From: Cellulomonas sp. 73-145
Lineage (GTDB): Bacteria > Actinomycetota > Actinomycetes > Actinomycetales > Cellulomonadaceae
DNA length: 64,000 nt
Direction of reading: 5' to 3'
Assembly: GCA_001898185.1 (NCBI GenBank)
Contig: MKTI01000013.1
Span: forward strand, 124,001 to 188,000
Of this stretch, positions 44,546-52,994 are shown in pieces; within the stretch, counting starts at the first letter, position 1, and every line of letters starts with the position of its first letter. A model generated the notes under the pieces. That model was not told where the DNA came from, did no database searches, and saw only the letters and a list, made by a program, of their open reading frames with translations. Position numbers and translations under genes: made by a program.

Positions 44546-45436
44546 ATGACGAACCAGATCGAGCTTCTCGACCGGCCTGAGGGCCGGGTCGCGTACACCG
44601 TCGAGGGACCGGCCGACGGCCCCCTCGTCGTCCTGGTGCCGGGGATGGGCGACCTTCGCGGCACGTGGCGGGCGCTCGTCGGGCCGCTCGTCGCCGCGGG
44701 CTACCGCACGGCGGTCACCGACCTGCGGGGCCACGGCGACTCCGACACCACCTTCCGCGTCCACGGCGACCAGGCGACCGGATCGGACGTGATCGCCCTG
44801 GTCGAGCACCTCGGGGGTCCCGCCGTGCTGATCGGCAGCTCCATGGGCGCCGCGTCGGTCGCCTGGGTCGCCGCCGAGCGGCCGGACCTCGTCGCCGGCC
44901 TCGTGCTGTCCGGTCCGCTGCTGCGCAACCCCCCGACCAGCCCGCTCCTCGAGCACCTGATGCACGCCGCTTACCGCCTGATGTTCGTCCGGCCGTGGGG
45001 CGCCGCCCTGTGGGCGAGCTACTACCGGTCCCCGCTGAGCCGTGGCCGTCGGGCCCCGTGGTTCGACGAGCACCTCGCCGCGGTCCGCACCGCTATGAGC
45101 GACCCGGCGCACCTGCGCCAGTTCCGCCGGCTGACGCTGCAGCTCACCCACGCCCCGGTCGAGCCGCGCCTCGTGGACGTCCACGCACCGGCCCTCGCCT
45201 TCATCGGCCGCCGCGACCCGGACCTGCGCGACCCCGCTGCCGAGGCGGCGTGGATCGAGCAGACGCTCGACGCCCGCGCCGTGCTGCTCGACGACGTGGC
45301 GCACTACCCGCACCACCAGGCTGCCGACGACGTCGTGCCCGCGACGCTGGCGTGGCTGGCCGAGCGGCCGCGTGACACGTCGGGCCGCCTGGTCCTCCCG
45401 GTCCGGGGCGACCGCACCGACCCCGCGGACCGCTGA
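44546..45436 (+). CDS. Alpha/beta hydrolase
   Basis: This is a 296-residue alpha/beta hydrolase with the nucleophile S99 in GSSMGA, the oxyanion region VLVPGMGDLRGTWR, the strand-4 block TDLRGHGDSD and a C-terminal histidine in DDVAHYPHHQ. The ATG at 44546 fits the promoter spacing for a leaderless start. The tetR gene begins 1 bp after its stop, so both are one operon. The substrate may be the compound sensed by the regulator, but its nature is unknown. The C-terminal tail after about residue 275 is charged and variable. Confidence 0.9.
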   Translation: MTNQIELLDRPEGRVAYTVEGPADGPLVVLVPGMGDLRGTWRALVGPLVAAGYRTAVTDLRGHGDSDTTFRVHGDQATGSDVIALVEHLGGPAVLIGSSMGAASVAWVAAERPDLVAGLVLSGPLLRNPPTSPLLEHLMHAAYRLMFVRPWGAALWASYYRSPLSRGRRAPWFDEHLAAVRTAMSDPAHLRQFRRLTLQLTHAPVEPRLVDVHAPALAFIGRRDPDLRDPAAEAAWIEQTLDARAVLLDDVAHYPHHQAADDVVPATLAWLAERPRDTSGRLVLPVRGDRTDPADR

Positions 45437-45437
45437 C

Positions 45438-46034
45438 GTGCCCCGCGCAGGACTCGACCCGGAGGCCGTCGTCCGGCTCGCCCTCGCGGTGGTCGACGAC
45501 GGCGGCCCGACGGGCTACGCCGACCTGACCCTCGCCGCGATCGCGGCACGGGCCGGCGTCGCGGTGCCGAGCCTGTACAAGCACGTGGCCGGTCTGCCCG
45601 CGCTGCGCCGAGCGGTCGCCCAGCGGTGCATCGAGCAGCTCGCCGACGCCCTCGAGGAGACGGCTGAAGGCCGCCAGGGTGCCGACGCGCTGGTCGCGCT
45701 GGCGTGGACGATGCGGCGGTTCGCCCACGACCACCCCGGCCGCTACGCCGCGACCCAGACCGAGCTGCTGGGCGTACCGGAGGAAGCGACCGAGCTGCAG
45801 ACCGCGGCGACCCGCAGCGTGGTCGTCGTCGCCCGGGCCGTCGGGGAGCTCGACGTGCCCGCCGACCGGCACGTGGACGCCGTCCGTGCGGTCCGGTCCG
45901 CCGTGCACGGCTTCGTCGTCCTCGAGGCGGCCGGGGGCTTCGGGATGCCCGACGACCTCGAGGTGAGCTTCGACTACCTGGTGAGGGGGCTGGTCGGCGC
46001 GCTGGCCAGCACGTCGGCGAGCCAGCGCAGCTGA
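45438..46034 (+). CDS. TetR-family transcriptional regulator
   Basis: This is a 198-residue repressor. The N-terminal helix-turn-helix is in LTLAAIAARAGVAVPSLYKHVAG (about 30-52), and the rest is a TetR C-terminal ligand domain of the WHG type (FDYLVRGLVGAL). GTG at 45438 follows the hydrolase stop with a single base between. It probably autoregulates the operon through the palindrome at 44522-44536. Its last 61 bp overlap the 3' end of the convergent esterase gene. Confidence 0.92.
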   Translation: MPRAGLDPEAVVRLALAVVDDGGPTGYADLTLAAIAARAGVAVPSLYKHVAGLPALRRAVAQRCIEQLADALEETAEGRQGADALVALAWTMRRFAHDHPGRYAATQTELLGVPEEATELQTAATRSVVVVARAVGELDVPADRHVDAVRAVRSAVHGFVVLEAAGGFGMPDDLEVSFDYLVRGLVGALASTSASQRS

Positions 46035-46990
46035 CGGTCGAGCTGGTACCCGAGGCCGCCCTCGTGCTGGTTGAACTCGTACACCTCGATGTCACGGTCG
46101 GGCCGGGCGCCGACGGCGAGCGTCCCGTAGTGGTTGTACGCGGCGAAGACGGTGGACGGCGGGCACGTCTGGTCCCGCAGCGCGACGGAGAACAGCGCCG
46201 GTGCGGACGCCCGCCGGCCCAGGTGCACGCCGTCGACGTACGACAGCGTGCGCAGCACCTGGTCCACCTGGTCCCGATGCACGGCGAGGTACTGCACCAC
46301 CTCCCCGTACGGGAAGCCGTCGGTGATCGCCATCGCCCGCGGGAAGTGGCAGAGGAACGGCACGTCGGGCATCGCCGCGACCAGGCCGTCCGCGAGGCCG
46401 GACACCGCGAGCGCGAGCCCGCCGCCCTGGCTCCCGCCCGTCACGGCGACGCGCGCCGGGTCGACCCCGGGCAGGACGCGGACGGCGTCGACCGCCCGCA
46501 CCGCGTCGGTGATCAGGCGGCGGTAGTAGTACGTCGCCGGGTCGAGGATGCCCCGGGTCATCACACCGTTCGCGGCCGGACCGCTGCCCTCCGGGTCGGG
46601 GGTGTGACCACCGGTGCCCCACGTCGAGCCCTGCCCCCGCGTGTCCATCAGCAGGTGCACGTACCCGGCGGCCGCCCAGGCCAGGTGCTCGTGCGCGAAC
46701 CCGCGTCCGCCGCCGTAGCCGATGTACTCGACGACGGCCGGCAGCGGCTCGGTCACCCCCGCGGGCCGGGTCAGCCACGCGCGGATCGGGTCGCCGGCGA
46801 AGCCCGCGAACGTCACGTCGAACGCCTCGATCAGCCGCAGCCCCGTGTCGACCGGCTCGACGGTCAGCGCCAGGTCGTGCCCCCGCGCCTCCGCCAGCGT
46901 CCCGGACCAGAAGTCGTCCAGGTCGGCGGGCTCGTCCAGCTCGGGCAGGTACGCCCGCAGCTCGGGCAGGGACAGGTCGAAGATCGCCAC
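45974..46990 (-). CDS. Acetylxylan esterase/cephalosporin-C deacetylase (CE7)
   Basis: This is a CE7 carbohydrate esterase of 338 residues, which removes acetyl groups from xylo-oligosaccharides and similar substrates. The triad is S187 (GGSQGGGLAL), D273 (LRDQTCPPST) and H309 (NQHEGG). Family motifs RGQG and YYYRRLITDAVRAVDA are present. No signal peptide is seen, so it acts on imported oligosaccharides, as other CE7 enzymes do. GTG at 46990 follows GAGGAGC. It converges and overlaps with tetR by 61 bp. It supports a plant-polymer-degrading lifestyle. Confidence 0.94.
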   Translation of the reverse strand: MAIFDLSLPELRAYLPELDEPADLDDFWSGTLAEARGHDLALTVEPVDTGLRLIEAFDVTFAGFAGDPIRAWLTRPAGVTEPLPAVVEYIGYGGGRGFAHEHLAWAAAGYVHLLMDTRGQGSTWGTGGHTPDPEGSGPAANGVMTRGILDPATYYYRRLITDAVRAVDAVRVLPGVDPARVAVTGGSQGGGLALAVSGLADGLVAAMPDVPFLCHFPRAMAITDGFPYGEVVQYLAVHRDQVDQVLRTLSYVDGVHLGRRASAPALFSVALRDQTCPPSTVFAAYNHYGTLAVGARPDRDIEVYEFNQHEGGLGYQLDRQLRWLADVLASAPTSPLTR

Positions 46991-47008
46991 GTTGCTCCTC
47001 GTCTCGCA

Positions 47009-47025
47009 CGCGCCGCCCCGGCGCG
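47009..47025 (-). terminator. Short hairpin after cystathionine beta-synthase gene
   Basis: A 6-bp stem CGCGCC/GGCGCG with a 5-nt loop lies 46 nt beyond the CBS stop and just upstream of the esterase start. It is weak and could be chance. Confidence 0.3.
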
Positions 47026-47071
47026 ACGGGCACGAGGCTAGAGCACCGCGCGAGGGTGCCGGCGCCCCGGC

Positions 47072-48478
47072 TCAGCGGGCCAGGAACCCCAGCAGGTCGT
47101 GCCGGGTCAGCACGCCGACCGGCTGCCCGTCCTGCACCACCATCAGCGCGTCGGCACCCTGCAGTGCCGCGCGCGCGGCGTCCACCGGTTCGCCGGAGCC
47201 GATCAGCGGCAGCGGGGGCGACATGTGCCGGTCCACGCGGTCGGCCAGCGCCGCCGAGCCGCCGAACACCGCGTCCAGCAGGCTGCGCTCGCTGACCGAC
47301 CCGGCCACCTCGCCGATCTTCACCGGCGGCTCCGCGCCGACCACGGGCATCTGCGAGACCCCGAACTCACGCATGATCTCGATCGCGTCCCGCACCGTCT
47401 CGGTCGGGTGGGTGTGCACCAGCGCCGGCATGGCGCCGTCCTTGGTCCGCAGCACGTCGGCGACCGTCGCACCCTCGCCCGCGGCGAGGAACCCGTAGGA
47501 CCGCATCCAGGAGTCGTTGAAGATCTTGGAGAGGTAGCCGCGACCGCCGTCCGGCAGCAGCACGACGATCACGGCCTGCGCCGCCGCGGCCGGGTCCTCG
47601 TCCTGCAGCCGTCGCGCCACCCGCAGCGCCGCCTCGACAGCCATCCCGGACGAGCCACCGACCAGCAGCGCCTCCTCGCGCGCGAGCCGGCGCGTCATCG
47701 CGAACGAGTCGGCATCGGACACCGGGATGATCTCGTCCGGCACCGACGGGTCGTACGCGCGCGGCCAGAAGTCCTCCCCCACGCCCTCGACCAGGTACGG
47801 CCGCCCGTCACCGCCGGAGTAGACCGACCCCGCCGGGTCCGCGCCCACCACCCGGACCCGTCCCCCGTGCTCGACCGGCCGGTCGGCGGAGACGTCGTGC
47901 AGGTAGCGGCCCGTACCGGTGATCGTCCCGCCGGTACCGACGCCGGCGACCAGGTGCGTGATGGTCCCGTCCGTCCCCTCCCAGATCTCCGGACCGGTGC
48001 TGGCGTAGTGGCTCGCCGGCCCGTTCGGGTTGGAGTACTGGTCCGGCTTCCAGGCGTCCTCGATCTCGCGGACGAGGCGGTCCGAGACGGAGTAGTACGA
48101 CTCCGGGTGGTCGGGCGGCACGGCGGTCGGGGTGACGACGACCTCGGCGCCGTACGCGCGCAGCACGTCGCGCTTGTCCTGGCTGACCTTGTCCGGGCAC
48201 ACGAACACGCAGCGGTACCCCTTGCGCTGTGCGACCAGCGCGAGCCCGACGCCGGTGTTCCCGCTGGTCGGCTCGACGATCGTGCCGCCGGGGCGCAGCG
48301 CGCCGGACTGCTCGGCCGCCTCGATCATCCGCAGGGCGATCCGGTCCTTCACCGACCCGCCGGGGTTGAGGTACTCGACCTTCGCCAGGACGGTGGCCGA
48401 CAGGCCCGCCGTCACCGAGTTCAGCCGGACCAGCGGCGTGTGCCCCACCAGCTCGGAGATGTGCTGCGCGTACGTCAC
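47072..48478 (-). CDS. Cystathionine beta-synthase
   Basis: This is a PLP enzyme condensing serine (or an acyl-serine) with homocysteine in reverse transsulfuration. The 468-residue protein has K44 in GGSVKDRIA, SGNTGVGLA, the phosphate loop GVGTGGTITG, and two C-terminal CBS domains (about 340-395 and 412-468), so it is full-length. The bacterial CBS/cysteine-synthase boundary is blurred, but the paired CBS domains make beta-synthase likely. GTG at 48478 follows GAAGGTGG. Together with metB it would let sulfur move both ways between cysteine and homocysteine. Confidence 0.93.
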   Translation of the reverse strand: MTYAQHISELVGHTPLVRLNSVTAGLSATVLAKVEYLNPGGSVKDRIALRMIEAAEQSGALRPGGTIVEPTSGNTGVGLALVAQRKGYRCVFVCPDKVSQDKRDVLRAYGAEVVVTPTAVPPDHPESYYSVSDRLVREIEDAWKPDQYSNPNGPASHYASTGPEIWEGTDGTITHLVAGVGTGGTITGTGRYLHDVSADRPVEHGGRVRVVGADPAGSVYSGGDGRPYLVEGVGEDFWPRAYDPSVPDEIIPVSDADSFAMTRRLAREEALLVGGSSGMAVEAALRVARRLQDEDPAAAAQAVIVVLLPDGGRGYLSKIFNDSWMRSYGFLAAGEGATVADVLRTKDGAMPALVHTHPTETVRDAIEIMREFGVSQMPVVGAEPPVKIGEVAGSVSERSLLDAVFGGSAALADRVDRHMSPPLPLIGSGEPVDAARAALQGADALMVVQDGQPVGVLTRHDLLGFLAR

Positions 48479-48696
48479 CGGCCCACCTTCTCATCGCCGG
48501 CCTGGTCGCCGACCGCGACGCCGACGGACGGCGAGCCGGAGAATCGGCCGGGTATCTGGTCGGTCAAACCGGCCCCAAGACGAACCCTCGTCGCCTACGG
48601 TCGTGTGGGGTCGTCGAGCAGGCTGCGCGTTCCGCAGGTCTCCGGCCCCACCTCACAGGACGAGACGGACGGTCGGACGATGCGAGCGGGACAGCG

Positions 48697-49743
48697 ATGA
48701 TCGAGGCACACGGTCTGACGAAGCGGTACGGGCACACCACCGCGGTGGACGGGGCGAGCTTCACCGTCCAGCCCGGACGGGTCACGGGGTTCCTCGGTCC
48801 CAACGGAGCGGGCAAGTCCACCACGATGCGGATGATCGTCGGCCTCGACCGGCCGACCGCCGGCGACGTGACGGTGAACGGCAAGCACTACGCCGCGCAC
48901 CGGTCGCCGCTGACCGAGGTGGGCGCTCTGCTCGAGGCCCGTGCGGTCCACCCCGGACGCACGGCCCGCGGGCACCTGCGCGCGATGGCCGCCACGCACG
49001 GCATCGGCGACCGTCGCGTGGACGAGGTGATCGAGCTGACCGGGCTCGGCGCCGTCGCCGGGAAGCGGGTCGGCGGCTTCTCGCTCGGCATGAACCAGCG
49101 CCTCGGTGTCGCCGTGGCCCTGCTGGGCGACCCGCACACGCTCATCCTCGACGAGCCCGTGAACGGCCTGGACCCCGAGGGCGTCATCTGGGTCCGCACG
49201 CTGGTCAGGTACCTCGCGTCGCAGGGCCGGACCGTCTTCCTCTCCTCGCACCTGATGAGCGAGATGGCGGTCACGGCGGACCACATCATCGTGATCGGCC
49301 GCGGTCGGATCATCGCGGACGCGCCCGTGGAGCAGGTGGTCGCCGGTGCGACCCACTCCACCGTGCGGGTGCGCAGCCCGCGCGCGACCGAGCTGGCCGA
49401 CCTGCTGCGACGGGCGGGCGCGACCGTCGACAGCGCGGAGCCCGGCGTGCTGCAGGTGGTCGGCACCGGGCCGGAGGCCGTCGGCGAGGCGGCGGCGGCG
49501 CACGGCATCGTGCTCCACGAGCTGACCACCGTCAGCGGCTCGCTCGAGGATGCCTACCTCGCGCTGACCGCCGAGGAGGTCGAGTACCACTCGGGTGTGG
49601 CGGCGCCGGCAGATCCGCGCACGGGCTACCCCGGCGGCGGGCAGGCCGTGCCCAGCGGACCGCCGCCCACCGCCCAACCCCCGGTGCCACCGACCGCGCC
49701 GGCTGCCGGCGCGCCGACCGACGTGCAGGAGGACGTGCGATGA
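48697..49743 (+). CDS. ABC transporter ATP-binding protein (drug/lantibiotic export type)
   Basis: This is a 348-residue ATPase of an ABC-2 exporter. It has Walker A GPNGAGKST, the variant signature FSLGMNQRL, Walker B LILDEPVNGLDPEG and the switch histidine in FLSSHLMSEMA. Beyond the core (about 1-225) a DUF4162-like C-terminal part is followed by a Pro-rich tail (about 300-348), which is unusual in length. It overlaps the permease gene as ATGA. This CcmA/bacitracin-type group commonly gives self-protection or drug resistance. No peptide cluster is adjacent. Confidence 0.93.
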   Translation: MIEAHGLTKRYGHTTAVDGASFTVQPGRVTGFLGPNGAGKSTTMRMIVGLDRPTAGDVTVNGKHYAAHRSPLTEVGALLEARAVHPGRTARGHLRAMAATHGIGDRRVDEVIELTGLGAVAGKRVGGFSLGMNQRLGVAVALLGDPHTLILDEPVNGLDPEGVIWVRTLVRYLASQGRTVFLSSHLMSEMAVTADHIIVIGRGRIIADAPVEQVVAGATHSTVRVRSPRATELADLLRRAGATVDSAEPGVLQVVGTGPEAVGEAAAAHGIVLHELTTVSGSLEDAYLALTAEEVEYHSGVAAPADPRTGYPGGGQAVPSGPPPTAQPPVPPTAPAAGAPTDVQEDVR

Positions 49744-50615
49744 GCACCGCGACCACGACCCCGGCGACCACGCCCTCGCAGCAGCCCGCACGGTCGGACC
49801 TGCGACTCTCGCCGCTGCACGTGCTGCGGTCCGAGTGGCTCAAGTTCTGGACGGTCCGCTCGACGTACTGGACCCTTGCGCTCACGGCAGCGGTCTTCGT
49901 CGGCCTGGTGGTGGCGGTCTCCTTCGGGATGCGGGCGCTGAGCGCCCAGCAGCAGGTCAACGAGGCGGGTCCCCTCCCCCTGATCCCGCTGAGCGCCGGC
50001 GCCCAGCTGGCGATGATCCCGCTCGCCGTGCTCGGCGTGCTCACGGTGACGTCCGAGTACAGCACCGGCATGATCCGCGCCAGCCTGACAGCGGTCCCCA
50101 CGCGCCTCCCCGTCCTGTGGGCCAAGGCTGCGGTGGTGGCTGTCGTCACCCTCGTGCTCACCCTGGTGACCGTGCTGCTCAGCGCCATACTGGCGTCGGC
50201 GATCCTGCACTCCACGGGAGGCAGCCTCGACGCCGGCGACCCGCAGGTGCAGCGCATCGTCCTCGGCACCGCGCTCTACCTGACCACGACCACCCTGTTC
50301 GCGTTCTCCCTCGGCGCGCTGCTGCGCCACTCGGCGGCAGCGCTGGGTGTGGTCCTGACGCTCCTGCTGGTGATCGAGAACGTGCTGAACGTGCTGGCCC
50401 AGGTCGTGTGGAAGTGGCTGCAGCACGTCACACCGTTCCTCCCCGCCTCGGCGGGCAGCAGGTTGACGATGACGGAGCGGCAGCTCACCGCGACCAACGA
50501 CGCGAACCTCTACCACGTGCACCTCAGCGCATGGCAGGGCTACGCGGTGCTGGTCGCCTGGGTCGTGGTCATCCTGGCCTTCGCGGCCATCCGCCTCCGG
50601 GCGCGCGACGCCTGA
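49740..50615 (+). CDS. ABC-2 type transporter permease
   Basis: This is the 291-residue membrane partner of the ATPase, whose stop it overlaps (ATGA). It has a Thr/Pro/Ser-rich cytoplasmic start, the motif VLRSEWLKFWTVRSTYWTL before the first helix, and six helices, with the conserved TSEYSTGMIRASLTAVP between helices 2 and 3, typical of ABC-2 permeases. Substrate unknown. A very long hairpin follows the gene. Confidence 0.92.
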   Translation: MSTATTTPATTPSQQPARSDLRLSPLHVLRSEWLKFWTVRSTYWTLALTAAVFVGLVVAVSFGMRALSAQQQVNEAGPLPLIPLSAGAQLAMIPLAVLGVLTVTSEYSTGMIRASLTAVPTRLPVLWAKAAVVAVVTLVLTLVTVLLSAILASAILHSTGGSLDAGDPQVQRIVLGTALYLTTTTLFAFSLGALLRHSAAALGVVLTLLLVIENVLNVLAQVVWKWLQHVTPFLPASAGSRLTMTERQLTATNDANLYHVHLSAWQGYAVLVAWVVVILAFAAIRLRARDA

Positions 50616-50626
50616 CCGTTCCCGGG

Positions 50627-50669
50627 AGCACGACGGCTGGGCACCTCGCGGTGACCCAGCCGTCGTGCT
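50627..50669. terminator. Long bidirectional hairpin between ABC permease and MFS genes
   Basis: A perfect 15-bp stem, AGCACGACGGCTGGG (50627-50641) with its complement (50655-50669), encloses a further CACC/GGTG pairing after one bulged base. It sits between the convergent stops at 50615 and 50691. Confidence 0.85.
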
Positions 50670-50690
50670 GTCCAGCCCTGCAGGCGCAGC

Positions 50691-51929
50691 TCAGATCTCG
50701 CCCATCGCCTCGCCGGGCGTCAGCTCCGCTGCACGGGCGCCGGCGTTCCATCGGGACCACAGCGTCTTCTCGCCCGCAGCCCGAGCCATCACGTGGCTGG
50801 TGAGCGCGAACACCACCAGACCCACGCCCAGCACCACGACGGCGACCCAGAAGGGCGCCTTGAGCCCGACGTGCTCGGCGACCAGGCCGGAGATCACCGG
50901 CGCCGGCGCGGCGAAGCCCCACCGGACCAGGTTGAAGGCACCCGTGGTGGACCGCCGGTCCGGCAGGCCGGTGGCCAGCGCCAGGTCGGTGAGGTTCGCG
51001 TTGCAGATGCCCATGCAGATGCCGGCGACCACCAGCACGACGATCGACACCGTGGTGCTGGTCGACAGGGCCAGGCCGACGAGGCAGCCGGTCAGCACCA
51101 GCACCGCGAGGCCGACGGTCGCCACCGCACCGATGCGGTGCGCGAGGCGGTGGCCGACCACCAGGATCCCGAACGCGAGGCCGATCCCCCACGCGGTGAA
51201 CACCAGGCCGAGCGGCACCACCGACAGGTGCAGCGCCACCGGTGTGTAGCCGAGCACCACGAAGAAGACGAAGTTGTAGGTCGCGGTCAGCGCGCACAGC
51301 GCGATGAACGCCGGCTTGCGGAACGAGGCGAAGACGTCGGTCAGACGGAGCCGCGACGGCTTCTCGTCGGGGTCGCGCAGGCGGGACACCGACATGACGG
51401 CAGCCGCGACCATCAGCACGCCGCACGCCATGAAGGGCACGCGCCAGCTGATCCTGCCGAGCAGGCCGCCGATCAGCGGCCCGACGGCGAACCCGAGGCC
51501 GACGCAGGTCTCGAAGAGCTCGACCACCCACTCGCTCTGCCGCGCGAGCGCCACGAGCAGGCTCATCGCCGTCGCGAAGAACATCGCGTTGCCCAGGCCC
51601 CACAGCCCACGGAGCGCCGCGAGCTGCCCGATGCCGCCCACGGCCGATGCCGCCAGCGCGGCGACCGCCACGACCGAGACCCCGGCGGTGAGCACCTTCT
51701 TGTACCCGAACCGCCCGGTGGACATCACGGCCGGCACCATGCCGAGGGCCATCACGGCGATGTAGGCCGTGAACAGCAGCTCGATCTGCCACGTGGAAGC
51801 GCCCAGCGAGCTGCCGATGACGGGCAGGATGGGATCGACCACGGCGATGCCCGCGATCGCGAAGAAGGCGGTCAGCGCGGTGGCGTAGATGGCGGTGCGG
51901 TGCGGTTCTTCGCGAGTGGCGGCGCTCAT
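50691..51929 (-). CDS. MFS transporter, multidrug-efflux type
   Basis: This is a 412-residue twelve-helix major facilitator carrier. Motif A-like MSTGRFGYKKVLTAG follows helix 2. GLWGLGNAMFF and GFAVGPLIGGLLGRISWRVPFM resemble motifs B and C of drug:proton antiporters (DHA1 group). The ATG at 51929 follows AGGGAG. It is divergent from a marR gene with about 110 bp between them, the usual layout for a MarR-controlled pump. Substrate is unknown. Confidence 0.92.
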   Translation of the reverse strand: MSAATREEPHRTAIYATALTAFFAIAGIAVVDPILPVIGSSLGASTWQIELLFTAYIAVMALGMVPAVMSTGRFGYKKVLTAGVSVVAVAALAASAVGGIGQLAALRGLWGLGNAMFFATAMSLLVALARQSEWVVELFETCVGLGFAVGPLIGGLLGRISWRVPFMACGVLMVAAAVMSVSRLRDPDEKPSRLRLTDVFASFRKPAFIALCALTATYNFVFFVVLGYTPVALHLSVVPLGLVFTAWGIGLAFGILVVGHRLAHRIGAVATVGLAVLVLTGCLVGLALSTSTTVSIVVLVVAGICMGICNANLTDLALATGLPDRRSTTGAFNLVRWGFAAPAPVISGLVAEHVGLKAPFWVAVVVLGVGLVVFALTSHVMARAAGEKTLWSRWNAGARAAELTPGEAMGEI

Positions 51930-51988
51930 GCGGCTCCCTGTGGAGGACGGTGGTGCGCACCTCGTCGTGCGGCCGGTGCATCGATTGC

Positions 51989-52020
51989 TGTATGCACCAG
52001 TGATTTACTTGTACCATACA
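51989..52020. promoter_or_regulatory. Candidate MarR operator region
   Basis: In the divergent intergenic region are TGTATG (51989-51994) and CATACA (52015-52020) in inverted orientation, and within the right part a compact TTGTA-CCA-TACA element (52009-52020). MarR proteins often bind TTGTA/TACAA-type repeats. The region is much AT-richer than its surroundings, as expected for a promoter. Confidence 0.5.
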
Positions 52021-52041
52021 CCTGGTTCGGGGGGATGTGTC

Positions 52042-52512
52042 ATGACGGCAACGGCCCAGACGGCCCAGAGGTCCGACGACTGCGTCGGGCGCATCGAGAC
52101 CGAGGTGGCGCTGCTGCTGCGCCTCTCGGACCGGAACCGTCGCCGCTCCCGCCTGATGGACGGGGCCCTCGAGCGATCCGCCTACCTGGCGCTCCGGCTG
52201 CTGGAGTCGAACGGGCCCTCCACCATCACCCGCATCGCGGAGGAGCTGCGGCTCGACGGTTCGACGGTGACCAGGCAGGTCGTCGCGATGGAGGAGGCCG
52301 GGCACGTCCGCCGCGGCAAGGACCCGCGCGACGGACGGCACCAGGTGATCTCCGCGACGTCGGAGGGTCTCGACGCGCTGGCACGCACCCGCGCGGCGCG
52401 CAACGCCGTCTACCGCGAGGTGCTCTCGGCCTGGTCCGAAGAGGACCTCGGCACCCTGGCGCACGTGCTGCGGCGGCTCAACGCGGACCTCGACGCCCAC
52501 CTCGACTCCTGA
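52042..52512 (+). CDS. MarR-family transcriptional regulator
   Basis: This is a 156-residue winged-helix regulator. The recognition region is in TITRIAEELRLDGSTVTRQVVAMEEAGHVRR (about 53-84), and the wing is in KDPRDGRHQVISATSEG, the MarR DPRDGR signature. The ATG at 52042 lies after GGGGGATGTGTC. It is divergent from the MFS transporter gene and is its likely repressor. The ligand is unknown. Confidence 0.94.
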   Translation: MTATAQTAQRSDDCVGRIETEVALLLRLSDRNRRRSRLMDGALERSAYLALRLLESNGPSTITRIAEELRLDGSTVTRQVVAMEEAGHVRRGKDPRDGRHQVISATSEGLDALARTRAARNAVYREVLSAWSEEDLGTLAHVLRRLNADLDAHLDS

Positions 52513-52560
52513 GGCCCGAACCGCTCCCGCGCGGGGTCGTCCTCCGCTACCGTCCGGCCC

Positions 52561-52980
52561 ATGCTCCGCGTGCTGCCGTTCGCCCTGGACCTGGCGCTGC
52601 TCGTCTTCTGCCTGATCGACTGCATCCAGGCCGACCCGGGCGCGGTCCGGAACCTGCCCAAGGGTGGCTGGATCGTCCTCATCCTGCTGTTCCCGCTGGT
52701 CGGCGGCGTCGCCTGGCTCGTGGCGGGCAGGCCGGTCGGGCCGGGTCCACGTCGCGTCCCGTGGCCGTCGACCGCCACGGCCGGCTTCCCGGAGTACGAG
52801 CGGCCCCGCCCCGTCGCACCCGACGACGACCCGGCGTTCCTCGCCGGGATCGGCGAGTCGAACGCCGAGCACGAGAAGCTGCTGCGCGCGTGGGAGGACC
52901 AGCTGCGCGAGCGTGAGCGCCGTCTGGCTGAGCGGGACGACGACGACCGGGGCACCCCGCCGCCCGCCGCGGACCACTGA
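52561..52980 (+). CDS. PLDc_N domain membrane protein
   Basis: This is a 139-residue protein. The first 60 residues form the two-helix PLDc_N (phospholipase D nuclease N-terminal) module, LALLVFCLIDCIQ...LPKGGWIVLILLFPLVGGVAWLVAGRP. A hydrophilic tail follows with a charged helix (EKLLRAWEDQLRERERRLAERDDDD). No catalytic PLD domain follows, as usual for these small actinobacterial proteins, whose function is unknown. Confidence 0.88.
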   Translation: MLRVLPFALDLALLVFCLIDCIQADPGAVRNLPKGGWIVLILLFPLVGGVAWLVAGRPVGPGPRRVPWPSTATAGFPEYERPRPVAPDDDPAFLAGIGESNAEHEKLLRAWEDQLRERERRLAERDDDDRGTPPPAADH

Positions 52981-52994
52981 GGCTGCCCGCAGCG

